Shown here in pieces: positions 21,530 through 31,654 of a stretch of 64,000 nt of DNA. A model generated the notes under the pieces. That model made no database searches. It was not told the origin of the DNA and worked only from the letters and a program-made list of their open reading frames with translations. The stretch is from Lodderomyces elongisporus (Eukaryota; Ascomycota; Pichiomycetes; Serinales; Debaryomycetaceae), in contig NC_083678.1 in NCBI RefSeq assembly GCF_030384665.1, forward strand, positions 682,001-746,000, in the 5' to 3' direction. The translations under genes and the position numbers were made by a program. The first letter of the stretch is position 1. Every line of letters starts with the position of its first letter.

Positions 21530-23374
21530 TTATTTACCAACTTCCTTGAGCTTGTCAATTTGGTCGGTTAATCCAACAGGGATCTCGAGTGCTTCTGGTG
21601 CATCTTCGGCTCTCTTAATTCCTTTGTCTTCAGCAGCTTGGGTAGTTTCCTGCTCCTTCTTCTTCTTCTTATCACTTGGTGTCATGACCAAGTCGGCAAA
21701 GTTCAATCTAGAGCCCTTGTCGTTGGTGTCTTCGTTTTCTGCTTGTGCGGTTTCGTTCCATTCAGCCAATTCCAACTGGTGCTCTCTTTCAATGGCGTAC
21801 TTGACAGCCTCCAAGACATCGTCACACAAGTGTTTTGGTTTGTATTTAGGTTCGGTTCCTTCTTGGTAAACACCAGTCTTCACCAAGATCGAGTGCCATG
21901 ACGCATCGTGCGAGTTGGCAAATCTGATATCTGACTCTGGAGTGTCACCAACAAAGTAGACTGTTGATGCTGGTGGCAATTCCAAAGTGATCTTGTCTGG
22001 CTTACCAACCTCAGCAACTTTGCCAATATGTTTCTTGAGGTCTTCATTGTGCTTCTTCTTCTTCTGGTCAAGAGATAATCCTGCTTCTTCGCCATCTTCA
22101 TCGTCATCATCATCTTCATCATCTTCACTATCGGAGAATGAATATGACTCCAATTTCTCTTGGTTGATAATCTCTTCGCCGTCTTCATTGATCAAAATGT
22201 CAGCATCCTTGGCATTTGGGTCGTTTATGCTCAACTTCTTCAAGTGTTCGTCCAAGACACCTTGTCTCCAGTGGCTCAAAACCTTGTTGGCAAACTTGAA
22301 TGTACCGTGTTGTGGCTTACCAAATCTGTTCACCTTCAATTCTTTTCCAGTGTGTTCTCTATAGAGAGCGGCAATTGAGACTTGCAATGCACCCATACCG
22401 TAACGGGACAATTTGTAGTTTGTTGCCCAGATAAAGTCTGAGTGGGCAAAGTAAATTTCTGGGCCTTCGTCAAATGTTTTTGATTGTGTTCCCATAACAC
22501 CGTTTTTGGACAAGAGCAATTCCAAAATGATTTGTTGGTCTGCTGCCCAGTTTCTTGAGTCGGCAAATACCATAATGGCGTCGATTGGTGTCTTGCTAAA
22601 GTCGACATCTCTGGTGCAGATTTCTTCTTCTTCGGTCAAGTCGTGGTAAGGAGAAACTGCTGGGTTCCACTTCATAATGTCCAATGGAGTATAAACGTTT
22701 TTGAATCCATAAGATTCGGCAACGTTACGGCAAACGTTTCCTACACCACCAACAACCAATACATTCTTGTAGGTACCAACCAAGTCTCTCATTGGGGTGT
22801 GTCCTTGGATAATTTGTTCCTTGGTGATTGTTGTGCCCAATCTTTTGCTCAAGTCGTCTGCACGTTGTTGCTCTGGTTTACCACCACCATTGGTAACGTA
22901 GATGGATGGTACCTTGATGTTGTACTTGTTGGCACCATTGAGCATCTTGATGGCCTCTACTGCTTGTGGAATGGTGTTTGGTCCTCTCAAAATGACACCA
23001 TCAATGTCGAAACAGAATGCATATGAAGCGACTCTTTCGTGGTCGATAATCTGCTTCTTCTTTCTCTTGATGATGGATGAGTTTCTTGATAATTTGGCCA
23101 AGGAATCCACTTTTTTCAAGTTGGCATTGCTGCCATTCTTGTTCAAGTTTGTAGATGAGCTTAATTTGGTTAAGCCATTTTGCCATTGGTTCAAGTCCGA
23201 CAAGGATAAGGAGGAGACCCTGTGTTTTCTTTCTTGGGGTGTCAACTGGTCGATACCGTCATTGTTTAAAAACGATTGGAATTGTGCACCGCCGTCTTCT
23301 TCAACAACAGCGCTGTCATTGTTATTGTTATTGTTATTGCTATTGCTGCTTGTCTGAGCTTCTTCTTTAGTCAT
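21530..23374 (-). CDS. HAD-superfamily class IIA hydrolase-like protein (YKR070W/HDHD5 type)
   Basis: The 614-residue product has HAD motif I FDIDGVILRG (about residue 121-130), a motif II-like YVTNGGGK (about 158-165), and motif IV VGDTPESDIRFAN (about 472-484). This order and the class IIA cap region match the CECR5/HDHD5 family, whose yeast member is YKR070W (about 352 aa, linked to mitochondria). The substrate is unknown. The extra length comes from a 118-residue N-terminal extension with an Asn run and Ser-rich KHRVSSLSLSDL, and from an acidic insert (about 398-440, SDSEDDEDDDDDEDGEE) between cap and motif IV, plus a charged tail. The ATG at 23374 is clean. No convincing mitochondrial presequence is seen. 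Confidence 0.82.
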   Translation of the reverse strand: MTKEEAQTSSNSNNNNNNNDSAVVEEDGGAQFQSFLNNDGIDQLTPQERKHRVSSLSLSDLNQWQNGLTKLSSSTNLNKNGSNANLKKVDSLAKLSRNSSIIKRKKKQIIDHERVASYAFCFDIDGVILRGPNTIPQAVEAIKMLNGANKYNIKVPSIYVTNGGGKPEQQRADDLSKRLGTTITKEQIIQGHTPMRDLVGTYKNVLVVGGVGNVCRNVAESYGFKNVYTPLDIMKWNPAVSPYHDLTEEEEICTRDVDFSKTPIDAIMVFADSRNWAADQQIILELLLSKNGVMGTQSKTFDEGPEIYFAHSDFIWATNYKLSRYGMGALQVSIAALYREHTGKELKVNRFGKPQHGTFKFANKVLSHWRQGVLDEHLKKLSINDPNAKDADILINEDGEEIINQEKLESYSFSDSEDDEDDDDDEDGEEAGLSLDQKKKKHNEDLKKHIGKVAEVGKPDKITLELPPASTVYFVGDTPESDIRFANSHDASWHSILVKTGVYQEGTEPKYKPKHLCDDVLEAVKYAIEREHQLELAEWNETAQAENEDTNDKGSRLNFADLVMTPSDKKKKKEQETTQAAEDKGIKRAEDAPEALEIPVGLTDQIDKLKEVGK

Positions 23375-23647
23375 TTTGCTTGATAAAGTGTGTGGGAGGA
23401 GGTGTTAGTGAGGATTATAGTCTAGTGTCGTAATTGATTCTATTCTTTATCTAGTTCTAGTTCTAGTTCTGTGTACTTGTAATGTGAGTAAACAGACTTT
23501 CTATTGATGATTATGTTATAGGAATGGAAAAAGATATAATAGAAAAAAGAGTAAATGTGAAAAATACAAAAGAAAAAGAAGGAAGAAAAGTAGAATTTTC
23601 CGAGAGGGAAGGATATTTGAAAACAAAAGTTGTCGACGATTCCGCCT

Positions 23648-23680
<33 letters not shown>

Positions 23681-26600
23681 GTGGGTACGTAGATATAGAT
23701 ATAGATACATACACGTCATGGATGCAACAGATTACAAAGTGACTGTTAGTAACACACACTCTCTCTCTCTCTCTTTATTTCTCTCTATTTTAGTTACTGC
23801 ACTTTTTTTTTCTCTCTTATTATTATTAAATATTATTATTATTAAATATTTTTTTGTTTCTTTTGTGTTTCAAAAATTTCCTTTATTTATCTTGTACTTT
23901 ATTCTCTAATACTTGGCCCTTTAAGAATGAAGAACAATTTCTATTCAATTTCTGCTTGTCTTGTTCTGTTTGATATAAACATGTATACATGTATACATAC
24001 TCGTAAGTTTCTGAAGCACACTGTGCAAATTGGTGGGTATCTTTCCAATAGTAATTAGCAATTTGCAAAGTTACTTGAATTTAGAAGTGAGGTATCTATT
24101 CTTCCTCCTCCCTCTTTTTACTTGCTATATATACACCCAAAATATATATATCACATATTACATCATAACACAAGTGCATTGCGGAGTTCATAATTGCTTG
24201 TAAAGAACAAGAAAAGAGAGAGAAACACATACATTTGGTAGCTGGACAATATATTTAAAGTATATATATATAGGCGTATATATGTTACTATTTACTTACT
24301 AAACGCTACCAAATTAAGCCTCTTTTCCCTCCTTCTTTCTTACTTTCTTTCTTGTTTGGGCTTGTGTTTAAAAGCATGCACCAGTTTTTTTGTGGTGGAG
24401 TTTATAGTTGCTATCTTTGCCCCAAAAAGAAAAGAGAGAGACAGAGTTAAGGATATATACTATTATTGTAAGATGCAGTATACAAGAAAATAAATACTAC
24501 AACCAGGGCTTCTCTCACATACCCAGGGAGAGAGAGAGAGAGAAAGACAGGGAGAACCTAGAACTAGAACTAGAACACCACACAGAGGCCAAGAAGCCAT
24601 CGGGTAACTATAGTCATACTCTTGTATCTTTTTTTCTTTTTCTTTTTCTTTTTTCTTTTTCTCTTAATTTATCTCTTAATTTATTTCTTTGTAAATGTAT
24701 CAGAATCAATTGTTTCTCATTTAAAACAGCAAATGTTAATAAAACATTATACTTTTTTGATGTTGTAGTCCGTTCGATCGTAAATCTTTTTTCTTTTGTT
24801 CTTTCGGTCTAAATTGCGTCAATTTACCGTGATGGCATAACTTGCGCTTACTATATATATATTGTATCTTCGTGTTTCTCTTTTTCTTTTTCTTTTGTTG
24901 TTGTTGTTGTTGTTGTTAGGCTAACACACCAATCAAGAACTGTAATATGGTAAGCTTTTGGCACATGTGGGTTGATCTCCAATTTCTTTTTTTTTTCTTT
25001 TGTATGCAAAGTTGCTACTGCAACCGCAAAACAAAACAAAAAAAACAAAGACAAGTACAAAAAACACCAACAATAAATGAGGGCAAAAATAAATAAAAAA
25101 ATATTACAGCATACAGTCTGATATTCAGTTTTTTTTTTTGTTTAATTTCTTCTTCTTCCTCTTCTTTATTTTTTAGTTTTTTGCCTCTTGATTAGGTGGC
25201 CACGGAAGACAAACCCAGAAAGAAAGAAGCCAAGGGCAAAAGAAAATAAAGAAATAGAGAATAAACCCATGACATATTCCTTAAATGCAGTGGATTGGAT
25301 GAAACAAAAGTAAAACACCAGAGCTTTGGAACAGTAAACTTCAAAATAAACAGTAAAGAGTCTAAGAACAAGCATCTAGCGTAGGATAAGTAGTATAGAC
25401 CATCAACATAGTTGTGAAATGCAAGTTAAAAAAAAAAGTACAAAGGTTCTTGCACTGTATTATACAATCATTACGTCAATAATCAAAAAAGACGAGTCTG
25501 GTGTGTTGCTCTAGAATCTTCGACCGGAGTTTACCTGACCGTAACACAAAACAGTAAATAGAAAGTCAACGACAAAAATTCAAAATTTCTTAAAACTCCC
25601 ATCTCAATGTCAAAGGAACTTGAACTAAAAAAAAATATAACAAAATATATCAAAAGTCAAAACTAATGTGTATCCTTAAGGAAGATTCTAATTTGAAATA
25701 TTGTTAATTTCGAAATGAACAGCAACAACAAAAGTGCATGTGAAATTTATTTTCTCTGGAATACGAGAAAGAAAAAAATTAAACAAAAATTCTCATTCCT
25801 CCCTTCAACACTTTTAACCACTTGTCCACACCCTGAGTATATTCATGGTTATGTCTTTCAAAAAAAAAAAAAATTTTAACTAACTAACTACTTTTTTTTT
25901 TCTCTTTTTACATCAATCAACATGTCTCTTTGGCCAAGACCTAATTCCATACTCAACCTTGTCAGTCACCGAAATACTCCTTCACCGAATATTTACAAAT
26001 TCTTTATATTACCTCCTCTTATCACAGGTTGTAGCAAGTAGTACTAGTAGTAAGTAGTAAGTAGTCGAAAAACAAAGGAAATTATCACTTTACCCCACAT
26101 TTCGGAACAGCTTAAAGAAGTAAAAACATTTCCTACAAATGAAATTGCACACACACACACACACACACAGTTATATACATAGTCACTTTTTATTTCGGGT
26201 ATTAAAAAAAAAACACACACTTCTATCTATCGCATGGTTCTTTACTTCTATTGTTCTGGTTAGTATATAATGTATATAGTAATTTCAATTTTAATTTTTC
26301 AGAAGATGAAGAAGAAGGAGAAGGAGAGGGGAAAATCACAACGGTTTTAACTCTGTCTGCCCCTCACTCACTTACACACACACACTCTCCTTATCCGTCT
26401 ATACCCCCCACTCCACACACACACACACACAAACATACTTTGAACTAAAACAATATACAATTGCAAAGCTATAAATATTGACACTCTTTTCCCATGTAAT
26501 TTTTTCTTTTGCACGCTATAACAATGTAGTTATATAACCTCTTTTGCTACATCCCAACTCTTTACCCATTATAAACAACTACGTGAATCCACACTTGCGA

Positions 26601-26708
26601 AAAACACCTACTTTACTTCCCCACGCACACTGACTCTTCAACTTTTCACGTGCATCTTCATATTCCCACTCTCTCTCCCTCCCTCACCATTGTGTTTTGA
26701 ACAAGGAA
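23375..26708. other. 3.3-kb divergent gene-free region (HAD gene/SAY1)
   Basis: A promoter-sized but long spacer. It holds (CTAGTT)n at 23451-23470 and its inverted counterpart (GAACTA)n at 24558-24576; (TA)n at 23646-23672; CT, GA and GTT microsatellites; poly-A/T tracts; and (AC)n near 26147-26168. Open frames are short and repeat-derived. No RNA gene recognised. Confidence 0.5.
26647..26652. promoter_or_regulatory. CACGTG core upstream of SAY1
   Basis: TTCACGTGC lies 57 bp before the SAY1 ATG, close enough to sit in the core promoter or leader. The core is a Cbf1/bHLH site in yeasts; activity here is inferred only. Confidence 0.3.
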
Positions 26709-27998
26709 ATGTTATCAGCTAGAGCTTTTTATGTTCTATTGAGCATCCCCATCAAACTTCTTTGGGTACTCTTGAGATACCCCTTTGTGGGAGGCATAAA
26801 TGAAAAGTTTAGAAACAGTTTGAGAAACTCATTAAAACTACAACTATATAGAACAGCATTATCTATGCCAGTCAAGGATGCCCACATCCTTGGCATCTTG
26901 TCAAACTACTTCCTCATCAACAAACTCATCAAGACACTATACCCCAACTTGACCAGAAACTTGAACAACTACGGCAAGAGATACGACAAACAGAGTTTCT
27001 GGTTGGTTGAAGCTACAAACAGAAGCAAAAATGACCCTATTCTCATATTCTTACACGGTGGTGGCTACTACATTGAAACAATGCCCGAACAGTTGGAGTC
27101 ACTACTCTCCATCTACCATTTGGTAGACTCGGAAAAAAGACTGAAATTATCAATGGTATTCTTGGACTACAAGTTGGCGAGCCGCGGAGCACCAGTAACA
27201 ACACAATTATACCAATTGGCAGAAGTTTACGAAAAGCTAACCATCAGAGACGGAAACACAAACATAAGCCTTATCGGCGATTCTGCCGGCGGACACTTGG
27301 CAATAACGTTTTTACAGTATCTCAAACAACAGCAAAATGAAAAACTCCCTTGGCCAAAATCAAACATCTTGATATCGCCATGGGTAAAACTTCACCCAGA
27401 ACCACACCAAGGTACCAAAGGATGGTCGTATTTCGAAAACTCCAAACGCGACATTATCCAATATCGCTATTTCCACGAAATAGATAGACAAAAGGCAATC
27501 ATTGGCGACGTCACTCACCTGCGCTACTATGAAGAGTCGGGACACCAAAAGATCAAAAAAGAGGACCTTGACCATTTGGACATGTTGATCTCACCAGGCA
27601 ACCTCACCTATAAATACAGCGACTGGGAAGACATACCAAGTCTAAATGATAAGGGCCATTCTGTGTTTGTCGTGTTGGGCGAACACGAAGTGTTTAGAGA
27701 TGATATCTTGGAATGGTGCCAATATGCATTGAAGTCGCCATTGATCAAACAAAAAATCGACTCCAAAGGCGTGTTGGATGCCAAGTTGCACAATTACGAA
27801 GATAATGGAGGAAATTTGAATGGCGCACATGTGCAAGTATTTGTTGAGCCCTGGGGTGTTCATGACGCAACATTGTTCTTTGAGAACAACATTGCTTCCA
27901 AATTGAAGAGGAACCCAAGATTATCCTTAAAGGACTTGGACAGAAAGGAGTTTTTTGGTGTAGTACGGATTGTCGAGTTTATAAACAAATATGTATAA
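26709..27998 (+). CDS. SAY1: Steryl acetyl hydrolase-like alpha/beta hydrolase
   Basis: The 429-residue product fits Say1 (S. cerevisiae about 424 aa), an ER membrane deacetylase that removes acetyl groups from sterols in a cycle with Atf2 and so controls sterol export. Seen: an N-terminal hydrophobic segment (about 4-27, AFYVLLSIPIKLLWVLLRYP); the oxyanion motif HGGGYY (about 115); the nucleophile elbow GDSAGG (Ser about 192); a probable acid in GEHEVFRDD (about 325-333); and the catalytic His in PWGVHD (about 384). These are the hormone-sensitive-lipase class signatures. ATG at 26709 is the first in frame; the preceding codons start with TTG. CTG-clade yeasts may have several paralogues, so strict orthology is not certain. 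Confidence 0.78.
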   Translation: MLSARAFYVLLSIPIKLLWVLLRYPFVGGINEKFRNSLRNSLKLQLYRTALSMPVKDAHILGILSNYFLINKLIKTLYPNLTRNLNNYGKRYDKQSFWLVEATNRSKNDPILIFLHGGGYYIETMPEQLESLLSIYHLVDSEKRLKLSMVFLDYKLASRGAPVTTQLYQLAEVYEKLTIRDGNTNISLIGDSAGGHLAITFLQYLKQQQNEKLPWPKSNILISPWVKLHPEPHQGTKGWSYFENSKRDIIQYRYFHEIDRQKAIIGDVTHLRYYEESGHQKIKKEDLDHLDMLISPGNLTYKYSDWEDIPSLNDKGHSVFVVLGEHEVFRDDILEWCQYALKSPLIKQKIDSKGVLDAKLHNYEDNGGNLNGAHVQVFVEPWGVHDATLFFENNIASKLKRNPRLSLKDLDRKEFFGVVRIVEFINKYV

Positions 27999-28149
27999 AT
28001 AAGTATGTGCTTTTTTAGATATATTATCAATGAAGAAGAATTGAAAAGTAAACACTCTCGCAGTAGATCGAGTAATATTCAGATTATGTTACTTTTTTCT
28101 TTCCCCCTTCTTTCTTTATTTCTTCTTTTGTTATCACTCATGCTTGTAC

Positions 28150-30750
28150 TTATTTCCGCTTACCCTTAACATCAAACTTACCCACTTGTTCGTCAAAAAC
28201 AAAACGCTCTCTTACCAAGTATTCTTTAACATACTTTCTAATCAAACTGACCCCGCCTACTGAGTGGAGACCACGTCCAGTTATAATCTCAATATCATGA
28301 ACAAACTGCGCCAAGTTTCCAAACTTTTGTAATTGACCTTGTTCCTCTCGTTGTTTCTTCTCCTGGTCCCACCAATGAGACAATACAAGTTTGGTTGTTT
28401 GAATAGCATCAACCAATTTGAAGTTGTGCAAGTCCAAACGCCCCGTTCCAATATACGTGTTTAACCGCTCAATCTGTCCCGAAGGTTTAATTATTGTTGA
28501 AGCACTGGTTGAAGAAGCAGAAGAAGAAGAAGACGATGAAAAAAGAGGTACGCTAGCTTTTCGCTTGGCTGTATAAGTTTTGAATTTTTGTGCCAATATC
28601 AAGTACGAATCAGTAGTTTGCTTTGGAGCAAACTTTATCGGCGCAGTCTTTAAACCCTTTGACGATAACCCATTGTTAATTCCAGTACTCCACGATGGGC
28701 TTAGGCTTGGACCTTTTTCTTGTGCCAACTCAAACGCCAAGCTTAGAACTTGATCGCAGTTGCCTCTGAAAAACTCTAAAGCATTAATGAGAAAAGTCTT
28801 GTCCAACATTTGCATATCTGGATTTGAATGGTAGAATTGCCATAGTTCTTTGCTTTCTGTTGCATTGGGGTTGTACTTGTAATCTGTGCTAACGACTCTA
28901 ATTTCTGTAGTTGTTCTACCACGATTTGCAGCCAGGCGTGACCCTCCTCGCTGAACTCTACCACCTACTTTCTTCTTCGTTGTCGCTACAATCACTTCCT
29001 TGCGAATTTTTGGACGGCAATTCATGATGATTCCTGTGAGTGCATCGAAATAGTTGCCGTTACTTTTACGTGCATAATGAGTAATCTCTTCATCTTCAAG
29101 AAAGTACTTGTTTGCATTTTCACCGCCCTGGTGACCTCCGAGGCTATCATTCTTCATATCTAAAAAGGATTTCACCCTATTAACCATCGTCGAGATTTGA
29201 AACCATTCATTAGCTGTATTTTGTTTGTTCTGGGACTGTTTGGTGGTAAACTCTGCTTCAACTGGCTCATCCAAAAGACTCATCGTTGTCATTTCAGCAT
29301 CGCCATTATTCTTTTGCAACCGTTTAGCTATAATTGGCAAGCTTATTTGAGGAAATATCTCGTGTAATTTTAGTGCTTCTTCGCCATACTTGGAACTGCT
29401 GATTTGTTGCTGCTGTTGCTGTTGCTGATGCTGCTGTTTTTGTTGCTGCTCTAGCTGTTGTTGGGCGAGAAATTCTTCTTGCTCTTGGATTTCATGCAGC
29501 TCGGTTTCAATAAACAACTCTTCAATCAACTCCTCTACACTATTTGTCAACTTGAGCCTAATTTTCAAATCTGTTTTCGAAAACGTAGGAAAGCAATCGG
29601 CTAAATGTTCAACCAAGTATATGAAATTGGGGTCAAGATCCATTTCATCGTAAACAAATTTAGAATATTCATCTTCATCGCTATTTCCAACGCCGTTGTC
29701 TTCGTTATTTTGCGCAGTACCTCTATCGAGAGATGAAGATGAAGAATCTGTCTTTACCGATAATGAGGACTTAGCATTGATAGGTGCTGAAGTTGTTGAA
29801 GCTAGATTCTTTGAATATAACGCATTGAAAATGTTTTGAGAACTTAAACTGTTCTCTTTGTTTTCGTTGTCAGTATCTTCTATTTCTTCATCCTCCTCAT
29901 TTTCGTCATCGCCATCATTGGTTTTACTATTCATCATCATCTTTTCCTCCTCCTCCTCCTCCTCCTCCTCCTCCTCCTCCTCTTCCTTCTTCTTCTTTTT
30001 CTTCTTCTTCTTCTTCTTATTATTATTATCATTATTTCTCTTTTCATCATTATCTTTATTGTTCCCACCGTTGTTCAAAATTAATGGCCCTTGGCTACTC
30101 TTGTCGATTTCTTCCAGTCTCGATGCTTTCTCTTTGATCTCCTTCCCCTCAGTTACATCTTGCTTGCTCGTGTTGGAAACACTCTTGTCTTCTTGTCTCA
30201 TTTCATCTGTTATCTCATGCTCCTCCATCTTTTCTAATATCAATTGGTTCACTGGAAGAAATAGTGGCAATGTTAGTTTTCTGCACTCTTTCGCAAGAAT
30301 CTTTGAGTCCTTTTCTCCAGTATCCCCAAAGTCTCCACTACTCTTATCAGAAAACTCCGGTGGAGTACCTTGCTTCTTTGCCGTAATTTTCGACTCTGTC
30401 TCTTTGTTTTTCTTTTTCTTTTTCTTCTTCTTCTTTTGTTTTTCCAAAGAATCCAAATTCAGGTCGATATCAACAAGCGAATTCGCTCCATTAATAAGAG
30501 TCGTTTGGACCTCATTATCTATATCGCTCTCCTTCATCTTTAATTTCTTGATATCAATGTTCAATTCAGTCATTATTTTTTCAAATGTATCCTCCTCTAT
30601 CTGTTCAGCCAGTGGTTCAGCATTGTACCGGAGTTCCGGACATTTATGATTAACAAATATCTGATATAAACTGTTTTTTGTTTCCGGATTCAAGTAGAGG
30701 CATAAACCAATTATCAGAAGCCCTTCGTCAAACGCGGTCATCGTTGTCAT
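28150..30750 (-). CDS. CUE2: Cue2-like CUE/Smr endonuclease of no-go decay
   Basis: The 866-residue product has two CUE-like ubiquitin-binding segments (about 370-415, with CFPTFSKTDLKIRL; about 458-495, with IFPQISLPIIAKRL) and a C-terminal Smr nuclease domain (about 770-850). In the Smr domain the DLH catalytic motif is present as LDLHNFKLVDAI and the second motif as TGRGLHSVGGVSLI. Cue2 cuts mRNA in the A site of stalled, collided ribosomes. It is about twice the length of S. cerevisiae Cue2 (443). The excess is a long N-terminal part (1-365) with Lys/Glu homopolymers coded by AAG/GAG repeats, and a Gln run (about 437-449). The residue after DLH is Asn rather than the usual Gly. A second Met is at codon 4. 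Confidence 0.85.
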   Translation of the reverse strand: MTTMTAFDEGLLIIGLCLYLNPETKNSLYQIFVNHKCPELRYNAEPLAEQIEEDTFEKIMTELNIDIKKLKMKESDIDNEVQTTLINGANSLVDIDLNLDSLEKQKKKKKKKKKNKETESKITAKKQGTPPEFSDKSSGDFGDTGEKDSKILAKECRKLTLPLFLPVNQLILEKMEEHEITDEMRQEDKSVSNTSKQDVTEGKEIKEKASRLEEIDKSSQGPLILNNGGNNKDNDEKRNNDNNNKKKKKKKKKKKEEEEEEEEEEEEEEKMMMNSKTNDGDDENEEDEEIEDTDNENKENSLSSQNIFNALYSKNLASTTSAPINAKSSLSVKTDSSSSSLDRGTAQNNEDNGVGNSDEDEYSKFVYDEMDLDPNFIYLVEHLADCFPTFSKTDLKIRLKLTNSVEELIEELFIETELHEIQEQEEFLAQQQLEQQQKQQHQQQQQQQQISSSKYGEEALKLHEIFPQISLPIIAKRLQKNNGDAEMTTMSLLDEPVEAEFTTKQSQNKQNTANEWFQISTMVNRVKSFLDMKNDSLGGHQGGENANKYFLEDEEITHYARKSNGNYFDALTGIIMNCRPKIRKEVIVATTKKKVGGRVQRGGSRLAANRGRTTTEIRVVSTDYKYNPNATESKELWQFYHSNPDMQMLDKTFLINALEFFRGNCDQVLSLAFELAQEKGPSLSPSWSTGINNGLSSKGLKTAPIKFAPKQTTDSYLILAQKFKTYTAKRKASVPLFSSSSSSSASSTSASTIIKPSGQIERLNTYIGTGRLDLHNFKLVDAIQTTKLVLSHWWDQEKKQREEQGQLQKFGNLAQFVHDIEIITGRGLHSVGGVSLIRKYVKEYLVRERFVFDEQVGKFDVKGKRK
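29945..30018. repeat. Triplet repeats coding Glu and Lys runs in CUE2
   Basis: On the plus strand, a CTC/TCC run merges into a TTC/CTT run. Read on the minus strand inside CUE2, it gives about twelve Lys followed by about fifteen Glu. Such repeats are prone to length changes between strains. Confidence 0.85.
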
Positions 30751-30799
30751 TGTTTTGATGATTTTGGGTGGTATATCCGTATAGAGGCAAAATTGAGAT

Positions 30800-31324
30800 T
30801 CAGGAAGCGACTTTTTTTACTGTGAATAATCCATAGTCTACCAACTTTGAGTGTATTAGCCTTCTAGGCGATACATCATTGAGCAAAGTTATGATTTGTG
30901 GCACAGCGATGGACAAAAGGGCCGATAAGTAGTAAACTATATTATCTGCGGATGTGAAATGTTGACGACCGCTCTTGTTAATCTTGGAGATTTCCAAATT
31001 TTGTAGAGTTTTTTGCAAGTGTACAAAAAGTTCTCGACATGAAACACTCATATACTTTGGTAATTTGACGTAGCCAATTAAGTTGGGGTCCTTGTGTTCA
31101 TACCATTCCCTATACTTTGATGGAAATTCGGTTCGTAGTTTGTGAAAGTTCCTCAAGTTTTCGTATAGTAAATTGGGATTCGTATACAAAGCTCGATAAT
31201 CTTTCAGCAGCTCTTTCTTGTTTTCGTCATTGTTGGCAGCATTCATGTCCAAATTATAAGGATCATATTCTATGATGGGTGCTGACTCTATCTCGGCATC
31301 ATATTGATCCGTAAGTGCTGGCAT
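30800..31324 (-). CDS. Unrecognised 174-aa protein with a hydrophobic C-terminal segment
   Basis: I do not recognise this family. The composition is protein-like rather than repetitive: an acidic N terminus (MPALTDQYDAEIESAP), a charged helical middle (about 40-80, YENLRNFHKLRTEFPSKYREW), a conserved-looking patch LPKYMSVSCRELFVHLQKTL (about 91-110), and a hydrophobic stretch (about 127-147, IVYYLSALLSIAVPQIITLL) followed by a basic RRLIHSKL tail. It could be a small membrane-associated protein or a subunit with a buried helix. Its stop lies 49 bp upstream of the CUE2 start, same strand, and its start is 330 bp from SNU66, diverging. The ATG at 31324 is clean. Confidence 0.75.
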   Translation of the reverse strand: MPALTDQYDAEIESAPIIEYDPYNLDMNAANNDENKKELLKDYRALYTNPNLLYENLRNFHKLRTEFPSKYREWYEHKDPNLIGYVKLPKYMSVSCRELFVHLQKTLQNLEISKINKSGRQHFTSADNIVYYLSALLSIAVPQIITLLNDVSPRRLIHSKLVDYGLFTVKKVAS

Positions 31325-31654
31325 TGTATATACAAGAACAGAGTGAAAGCCAATGCTTATCTACCTGTTTTAAAAAAGAAAAGCCTGAGTCAATATAGTT
31401 GCAGCACCAAAGAGAGAGAACTTATGTGTGAGTGTGTGTGTGTGTGTGTTTGCGTTTGTCTATGTATGTCTATGTGTGTCTATGTGTGTCACAGGCTGAC
31501 TAAAACTGGAAAATAAAACCAAAAAAAAAAAACGAAACAGAATAATCGATATGGTTGTAAACAATGTGCGCGATGCAAGATAGAAAGGGAGGAGCATTTT
31601 TATACTGACAAGCAACAGAATATACATGGAGTGGTTAAACTATCAAACGTCAAA
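31325..31654. other. Divergent promoter region of the 174-aa gene and SNU66
   Basis: 330 bp holding a (GT)n-rich stretch (about 31424-31490) and a poly-A run (31520-31533). An ATG at 31626 is out of frame with SNU66 and would be a short upstream start if included in the leader. Confidence 0.55.

Noticed and set aside
29858..30649. 263-codon Ser/Phe-rich frame antisense to CUE2
   Set aside because: It mirrors the Lys/Glu triplet repeats of CUE2 and has no independent protein character.
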